Assembly: GCA_041571855.1 (NCBI GenBank)
Contig: JBFFTH010000066.1
Coordinates: 1 to 10,240 of the forward strand
Length of the DNA: 10,240 nucleotides
Source: JACKOF01 sp041571855
GTDB lineage: Bacteria; Pseudomonadota; Gammaproteobacteria; Pseudomonadales; Porticoccaceae
Reading direction: 5' to 3'
Under the pieces are notes generated by a model, which made no database searches, had not been told where the DNA came from, and was given only the letters and a program-made list of their open reading frames with translations. Positions 1 to 7,258 of this stretch are shown in pieces. The stretch's first letter is position 1, and each line of letters starts with the position of its first letter. A program made the translations under genes and the position numbers.

Positions 1-1
1 G

Positions 2-352
2 AGGGAGGCCTACCCCCAAGAAAACCAGCGACTCTGGGAACACGTCGTGCAACTGGCAGAAACCCTGAAACCGGAAGAACAGCTCGGCCTGGCCCACAGG
101 GATCAGCTCTACCGCCTGTTCCATCAGGATGAAATACGCCTCCTTGAGCCCTCTGAATTACGTTTTTGCTGCAGCTGTTCTCGAGAACGCACCATCGATG
201 CGATCCGGTCAGTTGGCAAAGATGAAATTCTTAAAATACTCGCTGAAGCGGGTGAAATTCGCATGGACTGCCATTTTTGTCGACACAGTTATCTGTTCAG
301 CGAATCAGACATCGAGGATATTTTCAGTGATCAACCGCCCATACTGCACTAG
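2..352 (+). CDS. hslO: Hsp33 redox-regulated chaperone, C-terminal part (5' end outside window)
   Basis: Cytoplasmic holdase chaperone that is switched on by oxidation: reduced Hsp33 binds zinc through four cysteines, and disulfide formation unfolds the switch region and exposes the substrate surface. The frame is open from base 2 and carries 116 residues to a TAG stop. The start codon lies to the left of the window, so the internal GTG at 47 is not a real start. The zinc motif is visible as CSC (codons at 170-178) and CHFC (codons at 269-280), separated by 30 residues. This fits the family pattern C-x-C-x(27-32)-C-x-x-C and the spacing of E. coli Hsp33. SRER follows the first pair and GEIRMDCHFC surrounds the second. 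An additional cysteine directly precedes the CSC. The gene lies 80 bp before pckA on the same strand, an association also seen in Pseudomonas. Identification is secure; only the C-terminal domain can be judged. Confidence 0.95.
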   Translation, partial: REAYPQENQRLWEHVVQLAETLKPEEQLGLAHRDQLYRLFHQDEIRLLEPSELRFCCSCSRERTIDAIRSVGKDEILKILAEAGEIRMDCHFCRHSYLFSESDIEDIFSDQPPILH

Positions 353-364
353 AAGATAATTTTC

Positions 365-373
365 TGACATAAT
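365..373 (+). promoter_or_regulatory. Likely extended -10 promoter for pckA
   Basis: TGA-CATAAT reads as an extended -10 element (TGn at 365-367, CATAAT at 368-373, five of six matches to TATAAT). No good -35 is present at 16-18 bp upstream (TGCACT at 345-350 is poor), which an extended -10 promoter can tolerate. Transcription would begin near 379-381, giving a leader of about 50 nt before the pckA ATG. Read by eye, not tested. Confidence 0.45.
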
Positions 374-383
374 TGGGCCCTTT

Positions 384-401
384 TTTCTCGGCGGCGAGAA
401 A
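384..401 (+). promoter_or_regulatory. Leader hairpin upstream of pckA
   Basis: Perfect inverted repeat TTTCTCG-GCGG-CGAGAAA (7-bp stem, 4-nt loop). It lies between the predicted pckA start site and the ribosome binding site. No T-tract follows it on either strand, so it is not an intrinsic terminator. If the promoter at 365-373 is right, the hairpin would sit almost at the 5' end of the mRNA, where such structures can stabilise a transcript. Function is inferred. Confidence 0.4.
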
Positions 402-432
402 CAAACACCATAGCAACAACAGGATAAAGAGC

Positions 433-1995
433 ATGACACAGACTACCGACTCTTCGGTAACCATCTATACCGACTTAAGCTCGGCAGAACTCATTGAAAT
501 GGCGCTGAAAAGAGGTGAGGGGGAACTTTCCGACACCGGTGCCCTGGTTGCAATGACCGGAGAGCGCACCGGCCGCTCGCCAGCCGACCGTTTTATTGTC
601 GAAGAGGCGAGCAGCCAGGACGACATTGCCTGGGGTCCTGTGAATCGTCCCATTTCCCAGGATAATTTCAGTGCTTTATGGGAAAGGGTTGAAGCACATA
701 TCGCCGAGCGGGATCGTTTTGTATCGAACCTTCATGTCGGCCAGGACAGCGAGCATTACATTCCGGTCAAGGTGACCACCGAAACCGCCTGGCACAACCT
801 GTTTGGTCGCAACATGTTTATCCGTCCGGAAAAATTCAACCCTTCCGGGAAGGAGAAGTGGACCATACTTCATGCCGCCAACTTTACTTGTGACCCCGAA
901 CGCGATGGCACCAACAGTGAAGCGGTCGGTATCATCAACATCGGTCAGCGCAAGGTACTGATCGCCGGCTTGAAATATGCCGGTGAAATGAAGAAAGCCA
1001 TGTTTGCCGTGCAGAATTACCTGCTGCCGGAAAAAGATGTTCTGCCCATGCACTGTGCAGCCAATGTCGGAGAAAATGGCGATACCTGCCTGTTTTTCGG
1101 CCTCTCCGGAACCGGCAAGACCACCCTCTCAGCAGATCCTGATCGCTACCTGATCGGTGATGACGAGCACGGCTGGACCAAGGGTTCTGTTTTCAACCTG
1201 GAGGGAGGTTGTTACGCCAAGACCATCAAGCTGAGCCGGGAGAACGAACCGGTAATCTGGGATGCGATTCGCTTTGGCGCTATTGTCGAGAACGTACCGC
1301 TCGACTCGAAAACCCGAACTGCAGACTATGACGACATCAGCATCACCGAAAATGGCCGCTGCTGCTATCCTCTGGACCTGGTCGAGAAAAGGTGCGTAGA
1401 AAATCGAGCCGGTGAACCGAAAAACGTTATCTTCCTGACCTGCGATGTCTCTGGCGTTTTGCCGCCGGTTTCAATCCTTTCGAAAGAAGCCGCAGCGTAC
1501 CACTTCCTGAGCGGCTACACGGCAAGGGTTGGCTCAACTGAAGTCGGAGCCGCCGCGGGTATACAACCCGCATTCTCAACCTGCTTTGGCGCACCTTTCA
1601 TGCCGCGCCCGGCAGGCGTCTATGCCGAACTGCTGATGAAGCGTGTCGAAGAGTTCGACAGCCGTGTTTATCTGGTAAATACCGGCTGGACCGGCGGATC
1701 AGGTGGCTCCGGCGGCAAGGGATCACGATTCCCGATACCTGTGACTCGCGGCATCATCTCGGCCATACAGAACGGCGCACTTGACGGGGTTGCCACCACC
1801 CGCCTGCCAGTGCTAAACCTTGAGATTCCCAACACCGTCGACGGTGTTGACAGCAAATATCTGAACCCGCGCGACACCTGGGATAATGCCCAGGAATATG
1901 ACGAGCAGGCAGTAAAACTGGCAGGTCTGTTTATCGAAAACTTCAAGGCATTCGACGTATCAGAGGAAATTGTCAACGCCGGTCCCAAGCTGTAG
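433..1995 (+). CDS. pckA: Phosphoenolpyruvate carboxykinase (ATP)
   Basis: Converts oxaloacetate and ATP to phosphoenolpyruvate, CO2 and ADP, the entry step of gluconeogenesis from TCA-cycle intermediates; a soluble cytoplasmic enzyme. The chosen ATG (433) gives 520 residues, within the family range of about 510-540. It has AGGA at 421-424, 8 nt upstream. The frame is open further upstream to a TTG at 373, but that extension has no homology-like content and overlaps the leader hairpin. Visible motifs: ERTGRSPADRF near residue 48 (substrate arginine), KYAGEMKK at 181-188 and LPMHC with His207 (metal/substrate ligands), the P-loop GLSGTGKTT at 223-231, and LIGDDEHGW at 240-248 (kinase-2 metal-binding aspartates). 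Spacing between Lys188, His207 and Lys229 matches that in E. coli PckA. A glycine/serine-rich stretch, GGSGGSGGKG, lies at 421-430. The gene ends before a bidirectional terminator and is probably transcribed alone or with hslO readthrough. Confidence 0.97.
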   Translation: MTQTTDSSVTIYTDLSSAELIEMALKRGEGELSDTGALVAMTGERTGRSPADRFIVEEASSQDDIAWGPVNRPISQDNFSALWERVEAHIAERDRFVSNLHVGQDSEHYIPVKVTTETAWHNLFGRNMFIRPEKFNPSGKEKWTILHAANFTCDPERDGTNSEAVGIINIGQRKVLIAGLKYAGEMKKAMFAVQNYLLPEKDVLPMHCAANVGENGDTCLFFGLSGTGKTTLSADPDRYLIGDDEHGWTKGSVFNLEGGCYAKTIKLSRENEPVIWDAIRFGAIVENVPLDSKTRTADYDDISITENGRCCYPLDLVEKRCVENRAGEPKNVIFLTCDVSGVLPPVSILSKEAAAYHFLSGYTARVGSTEVGAAAGIQPAFSTCFGAPFMPRPAGVYAELLMKRVEEFDSRVYLVNTGWTGGSGGSGGKGSRFPIPVTRGIISAIQNGALDGVATTRLPVLNLEIPNTVDGVDSKYLNPRDTWDNAQEYDEQAVKLAGLFIENFKAFDVSEEIVNAGPKL

Positions 1996-2076
1996 GGTTA
2001 CCTGGGAACCAGTAACAATAGAAAACTTCTGGACCAGGGTGCGCGGCTCCCAGCAGCTCAAGCCTCCTGCAGAATC

Positions 2077-2112
2077 AAAAAGGCCGCCATAATCTCTTGT
2101 GGCGGCCTTTTT
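2077..2112. terminator. Bidirectional intrinsic terminator between pckA and hemY
   Basis: AAAAAGGCCGCCA (2077-2089) and TGGCGGCCTTTTT (2100-2112) are perfect reverse complements: a 13-bp stem including the A/T ends around a 10-nt loop. The GC core is followed by T5 on the + strand and, read in reverse, by T5 on the - strand. It therefore can stop both pckA (ending at 1995) and the convergent heme cluster (hemY ending at 2139). The 143 bp between the two genes contain no other evident feature. Confidence 0.9.
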
Positions 2113-2138
2113 ACTGCATCTTCCAATCTCGCAGAAAT

Positions 2139-3323
2139 TCAGTGAATCCCCGTATGATGCAAGAGCCCCTGCTGGTAGTAGAAGGCACTTTTTTCTTTTT
2201 CTCCCAGCTGAGCCATCAGGCGAGCAAGTTCTGCATAGACCTCTGGTTCCTGCTGTCTGTCCAGAGAAGCCTGCAGATAATCCCTTGCCTTGCCCCACAA
2301 CCTGTTGCGCTGGCAAAGTCTGCCCAAGGTAAGCAACAAGTTGGCATCATCGCCGTGGTTGGCCAGCCAGGATTCGGCTTTCATCAGCTGCCGAGAGGCA
2401 TCCTCCGACTCGACAATGCCATACAGCCTGACCAGTCCGCTATCCCACTCTGAACTCAAAATCTTCCGCAACAATTTCTCTGCACGCGGTGATTCGCCAG
2501 CGAGGTGCAGGCTGTTGACATAGGATTCAACCACCCTGCGAGAGCGGCGTACGACAGGAGGCATTTCCTCCCACAACCTCAATATTTCAGCCGCGTCACC
2601 GGCATTCGCAGCGTCTGTAAAAAGATGAGAATAAACCTCTATCTCCAGTTCTGCCATTTCCAGCTCTAACAGGGGTTTGATTCTGCGCATGGCTGGCAGC
2701 AATTTCTCCAGTTGCGACCAGTTGCCGGTTTTGCGATAGACCTGCAACAGCAGACGAAACACCTCCCGGTGATCCGGCTGGGAGCTGTTAAGGCGCTCAA
2801 GAATGGCAACGGCTTCCTGGTTGCGATTCTCCCTCAGGTACATCTTTGCACGCAGTAACTCTATGGCAAGATGGCTGCCTGGTGCCAGGCCGTCGGCCCG
2901 CACGAGCAAGTCCCGGGCCTCTGAAAAATTACCGGCCTCATAGGCAGCGGTTGCTGCTGTGAGGCAGTTTATCAGCGGCGTATCCGAGCGCTTTATCGAT
3001 TTTTTCAGGGTTTTTCCCGCCTGGTCCCACCTACCCTCGGAAAACTGCATCATCCCCTGAGCAGTCTGCATCCGGCCGCGATCTCTGCGGCTATACCCGC
3101 CAAACAAACCTTTTCGGGGATCTTTAATCCAGCGCCATACCGACTTGAGACCACGCCAGAGAAATATCGCTGCGATGAGAACCAGCGCTGCAACCCAGAG
3201 GCTCATGTCAATGGTGTAGTCGCGATAGGCAATCAACAGGTAGCCTCCGTCCTGCTGTATCTGCCAGGCGAGTGTGCCACCGATCACAACAACCAGCGCA
3301 GCAATCAATAGCAACCGTCTCAT
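2139..3323 (-). CDS. hemY: HemY-type TPR membrane protein of the heme cluster
   Basis: Inner-membrane protein encoded with the early porphyrin genes in many gammaproteobacteria. Its exact biochemical role is not settled; it is not the HemY protoporphyrinogen oxidase of Bacillus. The 394-residue product has two N-terminal membrane helices (about 4-20 and 41-57) flanking a short segment containing DGGYLLIAYRDYTID, typical of the family. A basic stretch and the GLFGGYSRRDRGR region follow. The rest is a long alpha-helical domain of TPR-like repeats, with AYEAGNFSEARDLL, YRKTGNWSQLEKLL and AELARLMAQLGEKEKSAFYYQQGL recognisable. Length agrees with the usual 390-400. The ATG overlaps the stop of hemX by 4 bp (ATGA at 3323-3320), indicating translational coupling. 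It is the last gene of the cluster and is followed 27 bp later by the shared terminator. Confidence 0.93.
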   Translation of the reverse strand: MRRLLLIAALVVVIGGTLAWQIQQDGGYLLIAYRDYTIDMSLWVAALVLIAAIFLWRGLKSVWRWIKDPRKGLFGGYSRRDRGRMQTAQGMMQFSEGRWDQAGKTLKKSIKRSDTPLINCLTAATAAYEAGNFSEARDLLVRADGLAPGSHLAIELLRAKMYLRENRNQEAVAILERLNSSQPDHREVFRLLLQVYRKTGNWSQLEKLLPAMRRIKPLLELEMAELEIEVYSHLFTDAANAGDAAEILRLWEEMPPVVRRSRRVVESYVNSLHLAGESPRAEKLLRKILSSEWDSGLVRLYGIVESEDASRQLMKAESWLANHGDDANLLLTLGRLCQRNRLWGKARDYLQASLDRQQEPEVYAELARLMAQLGEKEKSAFYYQQGLLHHTGIH

Positions 3324-4696
3324 TGCGCCATCTCCGCCTGTTCACCAGCCTTGTCGCCTGACACCGAGTATCGCTTGTGCCAGCTGTCTATAAAAACTCG
3401 CAGCTCCTCTAGACTGCCGGATATATCGGGCAGCACCTGAATCACTGGCTCCGAGGACGCCGCCTCCAACTGCGCAACCAGCACCGCTGACTGATCATTG
3501 AGGCTGAAGTACTGCAGCGTCCAGTCTCGGGCCTTGACCAGGCTGTGCCTGTAGACTTCCGGCTCTTCCCTCAGCAGGGCGAGTTGCGCCTGTTCCAACA
3601 TGAACCTCAGGTTGTGGCGGATATACTGCTCCTCGTCGGCAGATAGCAGCGGCTCGACACCCCCCTCCCGCCGCTGGACGCGCACCAGGGTAGAGAGGTG
3701 CTGCCAAAGATTGTTGAAGCTGGCCTGCAAGGTATCGCGCCAGCCACTGGCATCACCTGCATCCGAGTCAATCTCGACCACATCCCTTTCGCCTGCCGGG
3801 TTGGCACTCAACAGAGGCAGCGCAGTCAGGGATTCAGCCAACGCATTGAGGCGCAGGTACAAGCCCTCCCTGTCTATATCAGAGGCCATGCGCAGGGCAG
3901 TAATGTCCGAAGCCAGTGTTTTTCTGACAGGGAAAAGATCGACATCGTCCAGATCCCGCAAAATCTGGTCAGCAGTCTCAAGCAGGGATGTAGCATTTTT
4001 TGTATTGCGTTCAGTGAGCAACCTCTGATTGGCCAGTCGCATCAGGTACTCGGCCTCGGCCAGCAACCAATCATCCCGGGTTGTCGTCGAAAGCTCGCGC
4101 AGGCGCTTGGAGTGAGAATTGATCCGGCCATGGAGATCGGTTAGCAGCTCCTGCTGTTCGAGCTTTTGGCGTTGACGCTGTTCTTTTTCGTCTGAAAGCT
4201 GTTGCTGCAGAGCGGTAATTGAACGCTGCTGCTGATCCAGCACCATCACCAGCTCTGAGCTCTCACCCTGCTGCAGATAGAGCCAGAAACCCGCCAGACC
4301 TATGGCGCCCAGCAAAACTATGATCAGCAGTAACTTGAGAAAGCCGCCGCGCTGCTTGTTGTTTTCACCAGCCTGGGTCGCTGCAGCTTTCTGCGATACA
4401 GCCGCCCTATCCTCTTGGGGTTCTTTCACCTCCACGGGTTCTGCTGCGGGGGATGTGTCCCCAGCATTCTGCCTCTCGGGGCTGTCTCCAGGGACATCTT
4501 TTTCTTCTGCTGATGAAGCGGTTTCTGGCTCTCTCGCGGCATCAGCACCATTCTCGCCCTCCGAGCCGGCTTCCGGAACACTTTTTTCCTGTAGCGAAGT
4601 GTCAGGTTGCGCATCTCCCCCGGCGTCCGCTCCCCCATCGACAGTCTGCGTATCAGGCTGAGCTTCGTTCTTTTCTTTTTCGTCTTTGCTATCCAC
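3320..4696 (-). CDS. hemX: HemX-like membrane protein of the heme cluster
   Basis: Single-span inner-membrane protein found beside hemD in gammaproteobacteria. Older databases call it a uroporphyrinogen-III methyltransferase, but no SAM-binding motif is visible here and its role in tetrapyrrole synthesis is uncertain. The 458-residue product has an acidic, Ala/Pro/Glu/Asp-rich, probably disordered cytoplasmic region (1 to about 115), one membrane helix (about 119-140, LKLLLIIVLLGAIGLAG), and a Gln-rich coiled coil (about 147-205). The conserved HemX segment DDWLLAEAEYLMRLANQRL follows at 209-227, then a helical C-terminal domain. The start is GTG at 4696, preceded by AGGGG with a 7-nt spacing. 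The product is longer than E. coli HemX (about 390) mostly because of the acidic head. It lies 31 bp after hemD and overlaps hemY by 4 bp. Confidence 0.9.
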   Translation of the reverse strand: MDSKDEKEKNEAQPDTQTVDGGADAGGDAQPDTSLQEKSVPEAGSEGENGADAAREPETASSAEEKDVPGDSPERQNAGDTSPAAEPVEVKEPQEDRAAVSQKAAATQAGENNKQRGGFLKLLLIIVLLGAIGLAGFWLYLQQGESSELVMVLDQQQRSITALQQQLSDEKEQRQRQKLEQQELLTDLHGRINSHSKRLRELSTTTRDDWLLAEAEYLMRLANQRLLTERNTKNATSLLETADQILRDLDDVDLFPVRKTLASDITALRMASDIDREGLYLRLNALAESLTALPLLSANPAGERDVVEIDSDAGDASGWRDTLQASFNNLWQHLSTLVRVQRREGGVEPLLSADEEQYIRHNLRFMLEQAQLALLREEPEVYRHSLVKARDWTLQYFSLNDQSAVLVAQLEAASSEPVIQVLPDISGSLEELRVFIDSWHKRYSVSGDKAGEQAEMAQ

Positions 4697-4727
4697 AGAT
4701 AATCCCCTGAATCATAGAAAGCCTAAT

Positions 4728-5498
4728 TTACTGTTTACTGTACCACTCAGCTATCGCGGAAACCATGGCTTCCGGCAGCGCCGACCCGGCTTGAACAACT
4801 TCTCTAAATCCAGCCTCAAAAGCCAGTGCGGCAACGCGCGCACTTGGCACCACGATCGGCAAATCTTTCAGGTGCAAGTGCAAACCTTCACCAACCAGAG
4901 ACAACAAATTCTCCATCAGCTCCCCGCTATGGGCAACGATCAGATCCAGCTCCTGCCCTGCCAGCAAGGACTCTATGACCTCTTTTTCAGCCAGATTTGG
5001 CTGTCGCCGATAAAGCTCACAGCGAGAGACCGCGGCCCCGCGCTGGCCTAATGTGTGAGCAAGAAGTTCGCGCCCACCTTCCCCACAAAAAATAAGTATA
5101 GTTTTCCCGGCAACATGTTGCAGCGACGACAAGGCCAGCAACCCCTCGCTGCTCATCATTTTTTCCGGAACTTGAACGTCGACGCCTTCTTTCAATAACT
5201 CGCCGGCTGTGCTTTTTCCAACAGCGTAGGCCTCCAGACCGGACGGCCAGCGAAGGGAGAGAGCGCGGAGTCGCGAGAAACACAACCTGACGGCGGTACG
5301 GCTGACAAAAATCGCCTTATCCCAGCAGTCCAGCTGACGCAGGGTAGCTTCAATCGCCCTGCTGCTGATGGGTTCTACCGACATTACCGGGTGATGAAAA
5401 ACACGGGCCCCGGAATCCCGGGCCTGCATGGCAAAATCGTCGTGGCCCGAGTCAGGGCGAATCAGCAGCAACCTGATAGCCGGCAGACCGTCCGACAC
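4728..5498 (-). CDS. hemD: Uroporphyrinogen-III synthase
   Basis: Cyclises hydroxymethylbilane, the HemC product, to uroporphyrinogen III with inversion of ring D, the branch point for heme, siroheme and cobalamin; soluble. The 256-residue length is normal. The family is very divergent, but the expected pattern is present: LLLIRPDSGHDDF near the N terminus, FVSRTAVR (64-71), YAVGKSTA (91-98), and the hinge-region signature FCGEGGRELLAHTL (137-150) followed by RGAAVSRCELYRR. IVAHSGELMENLL and VVPSARVAALAFEAGF come later. The start is GTG at 5498, only 2 bp after the hemC stop, with GGGG inside the hemC end spaced 7 nt from the start, suggesting coupled translation. Position directly after hemC supports the call strongly. 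Confidence 0.95.
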   Translation of the reverse strand: MSDGLPAIRLLLIRPDSGHDDFAMQARDSGARVFHHPVMSVEPISSRAIEATLRQLDCWDKAIFVSRTAVRLCFSRLRALSLRWPSGLEAYAVGKSTAGELLKEGVDVQVPEKMMSSEGLLALSSLQHVAGKTILIFCGEGGRELLAHTLGQRGAAVSRCELYRRQPNLAEKEVIESLLAGQELDLIVAHSGELMENLLSLVGEGLHLHLKDLPIVVPSARVAALAFEAGFREVVQAGSALPEAMVSAIAEWYSKQ

Positions 5499-5500
5499 CT

Positions 5501-6445
5501 CTAGGCCCCGTACACCCGTTCCAGGATTACGCCCGCTCCACGCTCCAGCAACCGCTCTGCCAGAGTGATACCGAGCAACTCGGCCTGCTGCTCGGGTCCT
5601 CGAATCTCATCGCGCAGCACTTCCGTCCCGTCCGGAGAACCAACCAGCCCGCGCAACCAAATCTGGCTATCACCGTCAGCTGAAGACTCCCGCACCGCAT
5701 AACAGGCTATGGGCACCTGGCAGCCACCCTCGAGACGTCGGTTCATCGCTCGCTCCGCCAGCACGCAACTCGCCGTCGGCTGGTGATGAAGCTGCCGCAG
5801 CAATGAATTTACTTCGCTGTCGGCCGTCCGCGACTCAATTCCGAGGGCTCCCTGGCCGCCGGCCGGCAGCGACGACTCGGGGGCAATGCGCTGCCTGATG
5901 CGATCCTGCAGTTCAAGCCGGATCAACCCCGCAGAGGCCAGTATGATGGCCTCATACTCACCCTCATCCAGCTTGCGCAGGCGCGTATTGACATTGCCGC
6001 GCAAGTCCAGAATCTCAAGGTGTGGAAAATTCTCCCTCAGCTGACACTGGCGGCGCAGGCTGGATGTCCCCACCCGGCTGCCGTCCGGTAACGCCTCGAG
6101 ACTTTCGAAACGGTTGCAGACAAAGGCATCAGTCGGATCCTCTCTCTCGCAGATAACCGACAATCCCAGCCCGGGCGGAAATTCCATCGGCACATCTTTC
6201 ATGGAGTGGATCGCAATATCGGCGCGCCCCTCCAACATTGCATTTTCCAGCTCCTTTACAAACAGGCCCTTGCCCCCCACCTTGGCCAGAGGGGTATCGA
6301 GAATTTTGTCTCCCTTGGTGACAAAAGTGACCAGTTCAGTTTCCACGTCCGGATGATACTTTTTCAATTGCGACTGAATGTATTCAGCCTGCCATAACGC
6401 TAACGGACTTTTTCGCGTAGCAATACGCAGTGTCTTTATATTCAT
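5501..6445 (-). CDS. hemC: Porphobilinogen deaminase (hydroxymethylbilane synthase)
   Basis: Polymerises four porphobilinogens into hydroxymethylbilane on a covalently bound dipyrromethane cofactor; soluble, third common step of tetrapyrrole synthesis. The 314 residues match the family length. LRIATRKSPLALWQAEY at the N terminus contains the substrate-binding Arg11 and Ser13. GRADIAIHSMKDVP carries the catalytic Asp84, and GTSSLRRQCQL lies at 126-136. RLEGGCQVPIACYA carries Cys242, the cofactor attachment site; Asp84 and Cys242 fall at the same numbers as in E. coli HemC. The ATG at 6445 has only a weak Shine-Dalgarno sequence (ACGAG close to the start). The gene lies 67 bp after algR with an apparent promoter of its own in that gap, and 2 bp before hemD, so it heads the heme part of the cluster. 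Confidence 0.98.
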   Translation of the reverse strand: MNIKTLRIATRKSPLALWQAEYIQSQLKKYHPDVETELVTFVTKGDKILDTPLAKVGGKGLFVKELENAMLEGRADIAIHSMKDVPMEFPPGLGLSVICEREDPTDAFVCNRFESLEALPDGSRVGTSSLRRQCQLRENFPHLEILDLRGNVNTRLRKLDEGEYEAIILASAGLIRLELQDRIRQRIAPESSLPAGGQGALGIESRTADSEVNSLLRQLHHQPTASCVLAERAMNRRLEGGCQVPIACYAVRESSADGDSQIWLRGLVGSPDGTEVLRDEIRGPEQQAELLGITLAERLLERGAGVILERVYGA

Positions 6446-6480
6446 ATACTCGTGGGATGGTCTATTTCTGAAAGAGCAGC

Positions 6481-6489
6481 ATCATAGCA
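6481..6489 (-). promoter_or_regulatory. Likely extended -10 promoter for hemC
   Basis: On the - strand the algR-hemC gap reads TGC-TATGAT: TGn at 6489-6487 and TATGAT at 6486-6481 (five of six matches to TATAAT), a good extended -10. No convincing -35 stands 16-18 bp upstream. Transcription would start near 6474, leaving about 30 nt before the hemC ATG. No terminator hairpin follows algR, so readthrough from algZR is also expected. Confidence 0.5.
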
Positions 6490-6512
6490 GACTGCTTTAA
6501 AAATCAGAGTCA

Positions 6513-7253
6513 CTAAATGCTTTCGAGCAATTTTCTGAGCGGTGCCACGTGTCGGCGGCTTACCTGGGGGCGAATATCGGTTCCCTGCAAACGCACAAAG
6601 TACTGTCCATCGAGGTTGCGCTCCATGCCCTCGATATGGGCAATCGAGACCAGGGCATTGCGATGAATGCGCACAAAACGGCTGGCAAACTCATCTTCAA
6701 GATCTTTCAGCGTCTCATCCAGCAGCGCCTCGCCGTCGAGGTGATAGGCGGTGACATACTTGTGATCGGCCTGAAACATCCTGACGTCATTGATATCAAT
6801 CAGGTCGACACCACGCCTTGTTTTGGAGGCGATATGAGAGCGGCCTCCGCTTGAAAAACCGGCCGACTGCTGCATCTCTTCGAGCTGGGCCTTGTTTAAC
6901 CGCTTCGCTCTCTGTATCGCCTTTTCCAGTTCAATGCGCTTTACAGGCTTAAGCAGATAACCGATGGCTTGCGATGAAAACGCCTCAACTGCGTAGTCGT
7001 CATAGGCGGTACAGAACACGACCGCCGGCGGCGGCTCCAACTGGGCCAGGTACTGGGCCGCAGCCAAGCCGTCCATTCCAGGCATACGCACATCCATAAA
7101 CACCAGATCCGGCGCCGACTCCTGAGCTACGGAAATTGCCTGCTCACCACTGCCAGCCTGCCCGACGAGGATGCAACCACCTATAGCAGCGATCATTCGA
7201 ACCAGGCGCTCGCGCGCCAACGGCTCATCATCTACTACCATCACTTTGATCAT
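6513..7253 (-). CDS. algR: LytTR-family response regulator AlgR
   Basis: Two-component response regulator that binds DNA through a LytTR domain. In Pseudomonas, AlgR controls alginate, type IV pili and other surface traits with its partner AlgZ (FimS). The 246-residue product (ATG at 7253; P. aeruginosa AlgR is about 248) has a receiver domain at about 1-120. This contains the acidic pair Asp8-Asp9, the phosphoacceptor Asp54 in VFMDVRMPGMDG, the switch Thr82 in FCTAYDDYA, and Lys102 in YLLKP. The LytTR domain follows a short linker, about 139-246, with GVDLIDINDVRMFQADHKYV and FVRIHRNALVSIAHI. The frame is open upstream to a TTG at 7298, but that start would overlap algZ and put 15 unrelated residues before the receiver domain. 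The ATG follows the algZ stop by 5 bp and has a poor Shine-Dalgarno sequence, so coupled translation is likely. Confidence 0.95.
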   Translation of the reverse strand: MIKVMVVDDEPLARERLVRMIAAIGGCILVGQAGSGEQAISVAQESAPDLVFMDVRMPGMDGLAAAQYLAQLEPPPAVVFCTAYDDYAVEAFSSQAIGYLLKPVKRIELEKAIQRAKRLNKAQLEEMQQSAGFSSGGRSHIASKTRRGVDLIDINDVRMFQADHKYVTAYHLDGEALLDETLKDLEDEFASRFVRIHRNALVSIAHIEGMERNLDGQYFVRLQGTDIRPQVSRRHVAPLRKLLESI

Positions 7254-7258
7254 TGCAG

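Noticed and set aside
373..432. Longer PckA starting at the TTG at 373
   Set aside because: The extra 20 residues have no family character, overlap the leader hairpin and lack a ribosome binding site; the ATG at 433 has AGGA 8 nt upstream.
3600..4144. Open frames of 140-150 codons opposite hemX
   Set aside because: They are antisense to a well-supported gene, show no recognisable domain, and have Arg/Ser/Gln-rich compositions typical of shadow frames.
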